A DNA stretch of 64,000 nt from Drosophila miranda (lineage: Eukaryota > Arthropoda > Insecta > Diptera > Drosophilidae), in contig NC_046674.1 in the NCBI RefSeq assembly GCF_003369915.1, positions 9,796,001-9,860,000 on the forward strand, written 5' to 3'. The position numbers were made by a program, and so were the translations under genes. The notes beneath the pieces were generated by a model that worked only from the letters and a program-made list of their open reading frames with translations, did not search any database and was not told where the DNA came from. Below, piece by piece: positions 37,749-48,846 of the stretch; the first letter of the stretch is position 1; each line of letters begins with the position of its first letter.

Positions 37749-40700
37749 CTCTTTCTCTCGCTATCACTATATCACTCTGTCACTCTGTCTCTCATTTGGT
37801 ATTCAATTTTTATCACTCCCCCAAAAATAACAAGAACATAAAAACAGAAAAAAAAAACCATTTGCTGTCTGCCATTTTTATGCGTCTTTATTATAATAAT
37901 GGCCAAGACAAATTCAATTTCTCCATCAGCGCTTTGTCTATTTGCCTGACTTTAAATGGTGTGGTGGCCCATTCTTATTTATCGTAGAATTTGCTTATTG
38001 AATTTCCACTCTGCGCCGGCTCTGGCCTTGAGGCGGGTTTCGCCTTAATGGAACCACCGTACCGTACCGCACGACACACTCTGGGTTCCACAGACGCGTC
38101 TTGTGGCTTCTATGCGGGCACCCACATGTGTGGATTTTGTGGATTTTGTGGATTCCCTCGGCTTGCGCTCATTAGGACGACCCCCAGCCCAAGCCCAAGC
38201 CAAGGCACGACGGCGTGGCCAAAGACGTTAAGGCGGCTTTGGAGATTGCGGTTTTAAGATTTGCTATTACTATGGGGACAGAGGTGATGAGGGGCAGGTG
38301 CCAGCACGCCCATTACAAAAGATTAAAGTCGGCAACTTTTGACAAATTGTTACTCGGTCTGCTGACATCTTCCAGTGCGCATTTGCTCATTTTTCTACAT
38401 TTCTAGATTTCTAGATTTCTTTTTTGCCTTTTGTTTCATTTGCCCACGCCAAATGAACATTATGAATGAAAAACTGCGTCTGTACAGTGAGGTCCCCATG
38501 TGGAAGTCGGCTTGGGGAGAACTCTATATAAGTGCAGGCCCAAGCACATGACAGGTGTCTCCACTGTATTGGAATATAATAAATGAATGCCTTCCAACAT
38601 TGCTCAGAGTGTTCTCTCCCGCTCTCCTGCTCTCCCGCTCTCTTGCTTCCCAGCGCCGCCTGTCGGCAAAGCCATTTAGCAGTAAAGACGAAGGGAGGCG
38701 ACGGCGCGGGGGCATGGTGGAGACATTGCGTGGGCGGCATTGCTCTTGCGGCTTCTTGCTGCTTGCTGCCAACGCAATGGGAAACACAATTGCCGCTAAT
38801 AACCCAAGGCGTTTAGCGGCAGAGGCAGTGCCGGAGCGACGGAAGAGCGGCGTCGACAGAGGCAGCCAGGCGTTGTGTTTTAATCGAATTTTATTTGCCG
38901 CCGTTAGCCAATGAATAATTCAAATTGATTATTAAAATGTGCTCGCATGAGCCACACACACACACACACACACACATTCGCACAGTTACACACGTTGTAG
39001 GCGTTAACATTAGGCCGAGAGCGGGGCGTAGATGTGTGAAAGAGGAACTTTCATTAAAACCGTTATCTATGCCAGACGCACGCACCAGACACGCAGAGAC
39101 TTGCATAAATTACAATTACATTTACATAGAGCGTGAGAGTAAGCGAGATAAACATACAGACGTACAGACGTACATCTGTGTGTTCATGTGTGTACATATG
39201 TGGAGCAACAGCTGTTTGTTACCCTTGCACTCATTCCTCCCAGTGTTGACTGGTGGCGGGCACATTTTTGTGGCCTAAACAAACATTGAAAGTCGAAAAG
39301 TTTCAAGGATACTGCCAGGAACAAGGGACCCACACAAGGGTCTGTCTGCGTCTGATATTATGTCACTTTTCGTTAGACCCAAAAAGATAAACAACAGATG
39401 CAGAAAGAGCCGGTTATGGCCTGGCTTACGCCCAACAACAACAGCGACATCAGAAAGCACAAATTTCTCTTACGTCAGAGAGGGTGGCGGGGAGGGGGAA
39501 AGAGAGACGGAGACCCCCCAACAGAAAATGAGGTTATTGCCAATCCTGTCTGCAATGCTCGAGTAAACATTTTAACCTAATTTTTTGCCGCCAGCGAGCG
39601 AGGGGAGAAAGAGGCAGAGAGAGAGAGAGAGAGAGAGTGAGAGACGGGAGATGCCCCAGACAATGTGATGCGATATTTGCTGCTCAGATTACCCAAAAAG
39701 CAGAAACAATAAAATTCGAAAGTGGAAGGCTATACTCGGGAACCGAAATATTGATACCCTTGCAGAGGGTATCGTTTCCAGGGCAGCTATAAGATAAGGA
39801 GTCAGCCAACTGGACAACTGCTACTAATGAAGAATATATTTCAGTGAGCTTTGGATTTTAAAATGCTTGTCAAACATATCGCTATAATCCACATACACAA
39901 CCTGCAAGGGTGCGGCAAAAAAATACGACAGGCCAAAAAGAAAAGAACTTACTCGCACAACACACATGATCGCAGACTGGTGGCCACATAGCTTCACGAG
40001 ATTTTAATTTACAAAATTGCATTTGCATATTTGTATAATTTACAAAGTCTTTTCGGCCACCGCCGCCGCGACCGTTGCCGAAAATATTCGTGCCCGATTA
40101 TTTGCCGTTGTTTCTGCAGAGATTTGTCATTTCTTTCTTTCATGCCCGCTTGCACACATCAATCGGCCGGTGGGGTGCGGCGGCTGGGGCAGGTAACGGA
40201 ATGTAGAACATGTTGAGTTATGAGAATGGCCATTTTCAAATAGACACTCGCTTACACACACACACACATACACACACGATGCCGTACACAACATAACGGT
40301 GTACTCGGACGTAGTATGGAAACTTTGATAGCGGCGGCTCAAGAATCGCGCCAAAATGCAGAGAGCAGCATATCAAGAAAAAAATGCACTGAAACACGAG
40401 AAAAAAAACACACACACAAAAAACAACAATGGCAAACACTGCACAGCACTTTTACAAACACAATAAACACTAAATAACAATTTTACAACGATTTTAAGCG
40501 AAATAAAACACGGGCTGATCAAAGCCGTGATTTGGGCACACTGCGATCGCAGACCTATCGACCTATCGAAAATACAAAGGGGTGGCTGAAGACTGCGGGG
40601 GCATTTTAGCTAGCCAAAAAAGTATTATCACGATTTTAAGGGAATCCCAAATCGGCAGACGTATTAATTTAAGATATTGAAATAAAAAAGATGTCACAGA

Positions 40701-43700
40701 TGAGAGCTGGTCACACTGCAACGATCTATCGATTGTCCACCTTATTCACTGCACAGCACTGCCCGAACCTTTTCGTTTGAACCGCAAGAATGCATGGAAA
40801 TAAGAAAAACACGAAAAAGGTGGACTTCAACGCCAACGGTGCCAGCAAGAACACTCCGAACCCTGGCTTGGCGGATTTCCATCACCCTGTGGATAATAAT
40901 GATAAATTTCACGTAGAAAAACAGCGGAAAATCCCATGCCAAGCGTTTGAGCGGCAACTTGGCGTAATGTGCGAGAGCAGGACAGCGGCTACCCAGGTGG
41001 CCCCAAAACCGCTGGGACAGGGATCAACATCCGAAATTAATGGGCGCGGGGTACCCTACGAGCCACTAAATATCTGGGAACAAGCATTAGCTAGAATGTT
41101 TGGGCCTGGGGTATACGATGAACTCAGCATCTATCGCAGAGTACCCGAGCTGTTCCCGGACCCTTCGAGACAGAAACAGAGCCAGAGCAGCCCATTTGTA
41201 CCCCAGGGAGTCGCCAACAGCACCAAACAGATCAGTCGCGTGGAAGGGCCACCCTCCAAGTCCCCGATACCCTGGGCACACAGGCGGGAAGAGGTACGCA
41301 AAGAGCCGCAAATCAAAATTATGAAGGGGCCGGAGCCGATCCGGGGCGTGCCGAAAGAACTGGAGCAGGTGGATCGCATGACCTCGGCAGACTTTCGGCA
41401 CGACAACAACGCCCACTTGCTGAACATGCGCACCCAGCTGAAGAACCAGGACCACATGCATTACTTTAAGAATGTCATCAGGGATAACGTGCATCTGTTC
41501 AAGGGGCGCGTCATCCTCGTCCTGTCCTGCGGCGTGGGCACCCTGGCCCTGATGGCCGCCAGCGATGGGGAGGCGGAGCGTGTGTACGCCGTCGACCACT
41601 CGATGGTCACTAACTACGCGGAGCTGGTGGTGAAGCAGAATCACTTCGAGGACACCGTGAAGGTACTGCACGGGCGCGTGGCCGATCTGGAGCTGCCCGA
41701 GAAAGTGGACGGGATTGTGTGAAACTGGATGGGTCACTCGCTGCTGTGGAATTCGGAGATCCTGGAGGTGCTCGAGGCACGGGATCGCTGGCTGAAGAAG
41801 AATGGCTTCATCCTGCCCGATCTGGCGGCCCTCTATCTGGTGGGAGCCGCGGAGCCACAGCTGAAGGGCCTTTGCGACTGGTGGCGGCACGTCTACAGCT
41901 TCAAAATGAACGCCATGCGTCGGTATGCCATCTCCGAGCCTCGTTATGCGAAGACCAACGGCGACTGTGTCCTCACCCTCGCCCATCGCGTGCTGGCGCT
42001 CAATCTGCACAGTGCCACCAAGAAGGATCTGCAGATAGATCGCGAGATACGGCTGAAGGTCACCAAGGATGGGCACCTGGAGTGCTTCACTCTATACTTC
42101 GATGTGTCGTTCAGCCAATGCCATCTCCAGCGCATCCTCAGCTGCAATCCCTGTCTCGCCAGCGGCCGCAATTCGCTCTGGCTGCAGACGGTTCTCTTCG
42201 TCGAGAGTTCCTTTGTGCTCCGTGAGAATCTGCACTATGCGGGTCGCTTCATCTTCCGCCCCCTGAAGGGATTCGACACAAATCAGTTCGAGATCATCAT
42301 CAAGCTCCATGTGAGCGAGCTCTTCAAGGGGGATCAGCCGGAGTACTTTGGCAATCGTTTGGTCAACAAGCGCTGGCTGATGATGGAGCGCAACCAGACG
42401 GTGGCCGAGGTGGATAGCTGTCAGGACGAGGATTTTTGAGTGTAATAATCATATATTATATGTTTAGGATTTCTTCTTCCCTTTCTGTTACCCTTGGCGT
42501 GGAGCATGTTCTAATGGGATTCTCTGTTCTGTTTGTATTTGCAGATGCTATCGGTACAGACGGCCGGCTGCGCGGGAATGGAGCGGCTCGGCGTTCCGAC
42601 CCGCACATCATTAAGCACACCACCCGACGATAGGTAGGCAGATAGATCGAAGAATCAGCAGATCTCCCCCATGAGAAAGTGAATGCTAATCCATCGATTG
42701 ATTGTCTTGTCTCTCTGCAGGGATCAATTTAGATGTAGAATGCGCGTAGATGCGCTCCAGGCACGTGAGCTCTTGGCTGTACGTGGCGATTCTGTGATTC
42801 GTAGCGCCGGCAACAATCAGCAGCAGCAGCAGCAACCATCACTCCATCTCCATCATCACAACAATAAGCAACAACATTCCCACCATCAGCATCAGCAGCA
42901 ACGCATGACAACTCCAACGACGCACAGCTCCAGCTCTAGCTTCAGGGCAGGCACCGGCAGTGGCAGTGGCAGTGGCACCGGCAGTGGCAGTGGCAGTACA
43001 GGGCTCAACAACAACAACAACAATAGTATTAGTAGTAATGTGGCGCGAGGCGGCATCGAGGCCACCACACTCAAGTATGGCAACACGGGGAGCGGGAGCG
43101 GGAGTGGGAGTGGGAAGGGCGAGAGCTCCTCCTCATTGTCTTCGTGTGGCTCCTCGCTGCAGAGCCACAGCAACGACCACCATCAACATTACCAATATCA
43201 GCAGCAGCAGCAGACCCCGCGCTGTCCCCACCATGTACCACTGCCGGACAGCGAGTACGGACAGGATCGTCATCTGCAGATCAGAAGTAGCTACCAGGTA
43301 AGTCCTTCGGCAGTCAATAGAAAAGCCCAACGTGTGCTTACATTTCACTTTTCGAAAACAGCAATCGGAGATCACCAGATCGTACACCAAACCGCCGCCC
43401 AATAAGACCGTTAGGGATGTGCCCGAGCAAATCTCGGCGGGCTGTGGCAGTTCCAGCTACCGCCTGACCACGCTCCAGGCCGCCGCCACGGGGGGCATCA
43501 TCAGCGGGTCGTCCACGTACACAGCCTCCTCGTCCTCGGCGTCCACCTCCAAGTCCAAGCCGAACGCCATAACCAAGTTCTTCTCACGCATCAGTTCTCC
43601 AAAGTCGCCGCCGGCGGGGGGCAGCTGCTCGAGCCAGCCTCCATCACTAGCCTCCTCCGCCTCGATGTCGTCCTCGGCCTCCTCGCTGGCCTCCTCGTCC

Positions 43701-44135
43701 TGTGTGTCCACCTCATCGTCCGCCTCCTCGCTGGCCGCTGCCCCCCTGCCCACGCTGCCCATCTCCAATGCGGCCACGCTGAAGAGCACGGCATGCGGCT
43801 ACGGGACCAATCCGAGTGCGACGACAGCAGCCGCCGCCAGCAGTCACCACAGCTACGTGGGAACGCCCGCAGCGACAGGAAGCTGCACGCCCGAAAGGAT
43901 ACCCACGCCGCCGCTCTCCGTCTGTGTGCCCATTGGGGCTGGCCTGCAGCTCCTCAAGAGCAGTAGCTTCAATCTTCCCGCCGAGACAGCAGCAGCAGCA
44001 GGAGGAGTAGCGGAAGGAGTGGCAGAGTCCCTGCTCCCCGCCACAATGAGCCGCAATAATTCCAACTCTAGCATGATGAGCTGCCATTGCAGCTGCAATA
44101 GCCGGAATTGCAGCCACTGTGCGGCCAACTCATAA
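36367..44135 (+). CDS. PMEPA1/LDLRAD4-like membrane-anchored low-complexity protein (5' end not found)
   Basis: Four coding exons join in frame: 36367-36839 (acceptor TTGCAG, donor CCC|GTAAGT), 42545-42633 (TTTGCAG / GATAG|GTAGGC), 42721-43297 (CTGCAG / CAG|GTAAGT) and 43362-44135 (ACAG / stop TAA). Exon 1 here starts in phase 1, so the start codon lies upstream. It encodes a hydrophobic segment (GLLLIAISLSVCLACGSVL...) likely to span the membrane, then Ala/Thr-rich and RRIRHKRRSSQRRR-type basic sequence. Later exons are rich in Gln, His, Ser and Gly. The last exon begins QSEITRSYTKPPPNKTV; PPNKT resembles the Smad-interaction motif PPNRT of PMEPA1/LDLRAD4 proteins, which restrain TGF-beta signalling by binding R-Smads. 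I see no clear PPxY motif. The C-terminus is Cys-rich (CHCSCNSRNCSHC). From memory the D. melanogaster counterpart may be CG5151, next to CG5157 and CG5161 (Trs20). Gene structure is well supported; the family call is moderate. Confidence 0.68.
36840..40700 (+). other. Intron sequence upstream of nested PRMT gene
   Basis: This is the first part of the 5.7-kb intron (36840-42544) of the PMEPA1/LDLRAD4-like gene. No coding exon is apparent. It holds a CT run of about 40 bases (37706-37745), CA runs at 38955-38976, GA runs near 39617-39638 and an ATACCC/GGGTAT foldback at 39757-39777. Around 40050-40110 a short GC-rich stretch (GCCGCCGCGACC) hints at an untranslated exon or promoter, with no ORF to support it. 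Confidence 0.5.
40709..40734 (+). promoter_or_regulatory. Motif-1 plus DRE-like promoter elements
   Basis: GGTCACACTGC at 40709-40719 matches core promoter Motif 1 (bound by M1BP in flies), and TATCGATT at 40727-40734 is one base from the DRE TATCGATA. They lie 56-81 bases upstream of the PRMT-like ATG. TATCGA also occurs twice near 40557-40568. This suggests the nested gene has its own promoter. Confidence 0.6.
40790..42439 (+). CDS. Nested PRMT-like (arginine methyltransferase family) gene with in-frame TGA
   Basis: An intronless frame of 549 codons from ATG 40790 to TGA 42437-42439 is interrupted once by TGA at 41720-41722 (codon 311). Both sides remain in the same frame with no other lesion. 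Residues from about 205 match class-I PRMTs: the HLFKGRVIL lead-in, motif I as VLVLSCGVG (241-250), VYAVDHS (post-I), then the double-E-loop region reading stop-NWMGH and LLWNSE, followed by a beta-barrel with the remnant LWLQTVLF of the THW loop. Both catalytic Glu of the family (SEWMG and ES) are Asn, and THW is SLW, so methyltransferase activity is doubtful even with readthrough. The TGA sits where the family has Ser (TCA to TGA is one change). About 200 N-terminal residues are not recognisable. The gene lies in an intron of the PMEPA1-like gene, same strand, ending 105 bases before the next exon. From memory a D. melanogaster relative could be CG32152. Either a very young pseudogene, a readthrough gene or a sequence error. 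The long minus-strand ORF across it is a shadow. Confidence 0.72.
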
Positions 44136-44251
44136 CTGAGCTCGTGTTAATTTAACTCTTAGTTACACAATACATCTATCTATCTATATAGCTCTATAGC
44201 TACAGATACATATGTAATTATTATAATTATATTATATACAGTATGTATGTA

Positions 44252-44282
<31 letters not shown>

Positions 44283-47200
44283 TTTTATGTTAGCTTACAT
44301 TATGTTAAAGTTTAACCGATCAGATTTATTTTGTGTAGGTCTGTCGCCAACGTTGCGCTGGTACGAAAAGACTGTTTATTAGTCAGAATTTAATTTGTAA
44401 ATTTCGAGTAGAGAGAGGAGAAGGAGAGATGTAAGCTGAGATAGAGAAGTAGAGAAAGATAAAGAGAGAGAGAGAGAGAAAGAGAAGAGGAGGAGAAGGA
44501 GAAAACCCGCTGCGCTGCCGCCTTGCATCTCCCACAGCAACACACAGAAACACAGAAACAGACAAACGATAAACTTAATTTAGTTATTTTAAAATCATTT
44601 CCATTTGTCGCCTGCTAAATGAAAATAAAAGAAACTTGAAAGAGACACCATACCACAATAGAGACATGCAGAAAAGAGAGAAGTGAAGAAACGATGGAGA
44701 GAAGGAAATAATAACAAATTATATAAGTGAATATGTAATTGTAATTTAATGATCAATACACTTATAGTATACACTTTAGTTTGAATAACTCTAGTTTTTA
44801 GTGAAGCCAACCAACTCTTAACTATACTCTATCCACCCCAAACCGACCCGACCCGCTCCGCCCCACCCTGACCTCTTCTTCCCTATACCACACACCCTGT
44901 ACGCTACCCTCCTTATACCCTATATTATTATATGCATGGCCCATGTGCTGGAACACACGAAAACAAAACACACACCCACACAAACACAAACAATTTTTAG
45001 TTCAATTGAAATTTGTATATTTGCTAACGGAATTACAATGTAAAAAAAAACAACAAAAAAACGAGAAAAATGAAATGAAATCTATGTAAACCAAATTGTA
45101 GAGAAATTATCGTTTTAATTTTTATTTATTTCTTTGATTTTTCCCTTATTTAGAAAATAAGAGATAGTGCTTTTAAAAATTGTAAAGATCGATCAAGTAT
45201 CGATAAGGCTCTGTCTTCCTTTTCTTGGAAAATAGTCCATCCTTAGCTCAGTGGCGCCACCAGCTGCGTAGTTGTTGGTTATTGGAACTACACCATAGGT
45301 GGTGCCTAACAAAAGCAAGACGGTCATTAAAATGAATCATTCAATTCAATCAGATAAAGCCTTTAGAGAAGCCTTTAAGGATTGCACAATTATTAAATAC
45401 AATTTTACACCTGTATTCACTCACGCAAATGGATAATTTTGTCTATTTTCTGAAGACTATGAGCATTGGCACTCAGCTTTTGTCAGCTAGCACTGGTAGA
45501 ATGTGAACAACGTAACACAGCACTGGTGAGAGCCACGATCACATGGCGGTTCTTTCAAATACATTTCGATCATTTTTCGATGGTAGATATCCAATTGAAT
45601 AATTCCTCATAAGATCCACAGTATATCCAATGTATATACCCATATATGCATAAGATTAAAGCCAATTTCCACACGATCCCAGAAATATTTAGAGGAGAGA
45701 AGAAAGAAGAAAGAAAGAAAATGGTTTCACGAACTTACGATCCATTTAATGAAATTAAAACAAACATTTAACCGAAAATTTAGATGAAAAGCGAATGGAA
45801 AAACTAGAAAAATATGATAACAAAAAAATGCAAAAGAATGGAAAAAGAGAAAGGAGAAAAGAGAAACTTTACTACGCCGAAAAGTCCTACAAGCCTACAC
45901 TTTTAATAAAAATATATACGATACAATACGATACGATATATCTCGATGTCTATGGATCAAAGTTGATATAGGAAGGAAAACCAAAAATAGCCCGAAGTAT
46001 TGCGAAACGAAACCGAACAGAAAACCGCAGACAATGAATAACTAAACAAAGTGTAGAGATTAATTTACTAATTAATAACTAATTAATAAAGAGAAAGGAA
46101 AAGAAGGGTGAGTCCAGCTAAAATATCGAGGCGAAATCGAAACGAAATCGCTGAATCAGCTACATATACACGCATACACATATATGTATGATATTTAAAT
46201 ATATAACTAAATATAATTTACGTAAACAGGCCTAATTTCAACTACCTCCAAAACTGTTTTTTAAATTAAACAATTAAATTCTAAACGAAGATCGGATCGA
46301 GTCTATGAATTATACGAATTATGTTTAGCCGAAAACTAAACGATAACTAATTATAAATCAAATGAAAAACCAAAAACAGAAACGAAAACAAAAACAAAAA
46401 CAAAAGCGACAAAGGATAAATTATAAATTATAAATTATAGTAAATCAATTGATTGAATTACGTTTTTTAAAATTCAAACAGATCGATTAATTCAAACAAA
46501 ACAACAAATCAACAATCATTGACAAGTAATTAATTTTACATTTTATATGATATATATGATATATATATAGTACGGTACGATACGATATATGTAGATATTT
46601 ATTAATTCTGATATATATATGGTATCTGTACATTTAAATCGAGAATACAAATGGAAACGCACACGAGCTGCGTTTTGAAAATGCGAAGCCGTCGACTGAT
46701 ATTTATAACAAAAAAAAAATTATAACATTAAATAACGAGCAAAAACAAAGCAAAGAAATTCATTTGTAAATACACTGAAAATGCTGGAGGAATGGCGCAG
46801 GAATCCTGGGAGACCATTATGTTAATGTAATCACACACCCACAAAACAGTTCCCCCCTTTACCCAGTCCCCACATCCCATATCCTTCCAGAAATCCAGAA
46901 ATCGAATCGGAGTTATAATCGGATCCACCACGCAGCAAATTTGCACTCAAAACTAGCGAAATTTTTTAAAGCGCATTAAGCAAATCGTCACAGATACATA
47001 AATCTATATATATATATATATATCTAAATACATATATATTAAATGAATACCAATTATTGTTGTTGTCTCATATAAAAGAAAAAACCAAAACCAAACCAGA
47101 AACTGAAAGGGAAACCAAAACGAAAGCAAATTAAAATATATTTCCAAAATATATCTAGAATATAAACTTTGAAAGCCAAAAAATTACACAAAAAAAAAAG
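44136..47200 (+). other. AT-rich 3' region, probably a long 3' UTR
   Basis: After the stop of the PMEPA1-like gene there are about 3 kb of AT-rich sequence without a coding frame. It has (TA)n near 44249-44274, GA runs near 44462-44480, AATAAA near 44624 and further ATTAATAAA signals near 45905 and 46083. A perfect Pumilio element TGTAAATA lies at 46765-46772. Such length and composition are usual for 3' UTRs of neural or signalling genes in flies. Where the transcript ends cannot be told from sequence alone. Confidence 0.45.
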
Positions 47201-48215
47201 AACAAGGTTTTTACTTTAAAATGGGTTTATTGGGTGCAGCAGATTTGTTGCGTGTCAACGGGAATATTTCAAACTCAAATCGCTCCATACAAACTGCAGT
47301 CAGCCATGAAAATGCCATTAAAATTGTATCCACGCAAAAAGCTGAGCGATACAAAAAGCCTGTCCAATTGCAACCTGACGATTGTCAACTGTCATAAAAT
47401 TCGTATTCAAATTGCATCTGCGCAAGAGCTAAATGCTATTGTTACATACTCCCTCGCAGATTAAAAACCAATGATTGATTGGTCGTGTTTTTAGCCAACT
47501 AATGGCTATGAACAACACAAATAAAAAGCGGTCTGAACAGCAAAGAAACCCGGAATTTCCCAGTGTCCCTCCCCTCTGTGTCACCGCCGCACTATCTCAA
47601 AATATTATCTCGCAGAAAAAGCTTCGTAATAGTAGATAAATCGCTGTCTAAGAAATCAGCAAAAATGTTCCACCTCATGAATCATCCATCGTACGGCGGA
47701 TGTATAGATGGAAGACCGATCCTAATCACTGCTGTGGCAGTTGTGAGGACCACTACACGCCAGAATGATCAATCAATTTGCATTATTTTCGGGTGGCAAA
47801 AAGACACCAAGTAAGTAAGTTAGTAAGTAACTATTGGACAGCAAGAGACTTTAGGACTGGAGGACGTGAAATTCTCACGTACTTCTTATCAATCGAGCGA
47901 TATTGGGTTCGCTAGTAAACATATGTAGTACATCTGACCAAAGCACCGATTGCGGCTAAATGTTCAACATAAGCAAAGGGCGGACCTGCCACGCGTCCAT
48001 TGAACGAGAGTCCGTTCAACTGGCAACAACGTGAAGGCGGCTTCAGAAGAGCTCCATTCATAAGGTTCCATTAGCGGAAACAAGATAAATCGTATCGCTA
48101 TCGGACGCAATCAGGCGCAGAAACAGAAACAGACGCAGACGCCTTGTTAAATTACGAGCAGCCATAAAAACAAGGCTGTTCCATCGGGAATTCCATCATA
48201 AGCGAATTATTAATT
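47201..48215 (+). other. Short unresolved ORFs upstream of cytochrome b5 gene
   Basis: Several short plus-strand frames occur: 47221-47397 (58 residues, ATG), 47234-47464 (76, non-ATG start, with a LSNCNLTIVNCHKIRIQI segment) and 47563-47814 (83, non-ATG). The last ends at GACACCAAGTAAGTAAG (47803-47819), which could be a splice donor, so a 5' exon of the cytochrome b5 gene may lie here. None resembles a family I can name with confidence. From about 47820 to 48215 I see only leader-like sequence. Confidence 0.3.
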
Positions 48216-48614
48216 ATGTCACAGCTGTACGAACTGTCGGAGGTGGCCGAGCAGAATGGCAAGAAGGGGAAGCCCTGCTGGATCATCATCAAGGGCAACG
48301 TTTACGATGTGACCAAGTTCCTGAGCGAGCATCCGGGCGGGGAGGATCTGCTGCTCGAATACGGCGGCAAAGATGCCAGCAAGGCCTTCAGGCAAGCCGG
48401 ACACTCGTCGGATGCCGAAAAGGATTTGAAGAACTTTAAAATTGGTGAACTTCGAGCGATTACAACTCCGACAACGACAACGACAACGACGGCGCCCATT
48501 CAAGTGCAGCCTACGTTGAAGGACCAGGACAAGGAGAAGAGGGTCAGCAGTCCAGTACCTGCGGACGATGCGGAACCGATGAAGAAGAGCTCTGGCTTCC
48601 TCTGTTGCTGCTAG
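48216..48614 (+). CDS. Cytochrome b5-like heme-binding protein
   Basis: A single-exon 132-residue protein. Residues 4-80 form a cytochrome b5 domain: LSEVAEQNG, WIIIKGNVYDVTKF, the signature HPGG at 39-42, LLEYGGKDAS and the second axial His in AGHSS (His63). His39 and His63 would ligate the heme. Proteins of this type pass electrons to desaturases, hydroxylases and P450s at the ER surface. Unlike classical microsomal b5 there is no hydrophobic tail. Instead a Thr-rich, charged linker (about 85-122) leads to SSGFLCCC at the very C-terminus, where the cysteines could be S-acylated as an alternative anchor (inference). ATG 48216 is the first in frame next to the domain. A polyadenylation signal AATAAA lies at 48811-48816, so its 3' UTR meets the convergent elg1 gene. 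Probably the counterpart of D. melanogaster CG5157 (from memory, by neighbours). Confidence 0.93.
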   Translation: MSQLYELSEVAEQNGKKGKPCWIIIKGNVYDVTKFLSEHPGGEDLLLEYGGKDASKAFRQAGHSSDAEKDLKNFKIGELRAITTPTTTTTTTAPIQVQPTLKDQDKEKRVSSPVPADDAEPMKKSSGFLCCC

Positions 48615-48846
48615 TGGATAGTGTAGAAACGTAGGAAGTACAATTGGAAGTTAAAGGTCAAATAATTGATTTATTAACATAATTAATTAGTGTAATTAAC
48701 GTTTAGCTAGGATACGACCTCTCTCATCCCATCCGCATTTAGAGCTAAGCAAACAAAAGTCGCCATCGCCTAAGCCTAAGAAGATCTAAGAACTCTGCTT
48801 ACCTCGATCAAATAAATTGCAATTACAGATTCAACCAACAATTATG

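Noticed and set aside
41087..42076. 329-codon minus-strand ORF opposite the PRMT-like gene
   Set aside because: It is antisense to a frame with clear PRMT homology, its composition is that of a mirror frame, and it has no recognisable domain.
45240..45310. TTAGCTCAGTGG stretch resembling a tRNA D-arm
   Set aside because: No acceptor stem, anticodon arm or T-arm can be folded around it, and the sequence after it does not fit a tRNA.
47234..47464. Segment LSNCNLTIVNCHKIRIQI resembling a cofactor-C/CAP beta-helix strand
   Set aside because: Only a short repeat-like stretch, no ATG, and the rest of the fold is absent.
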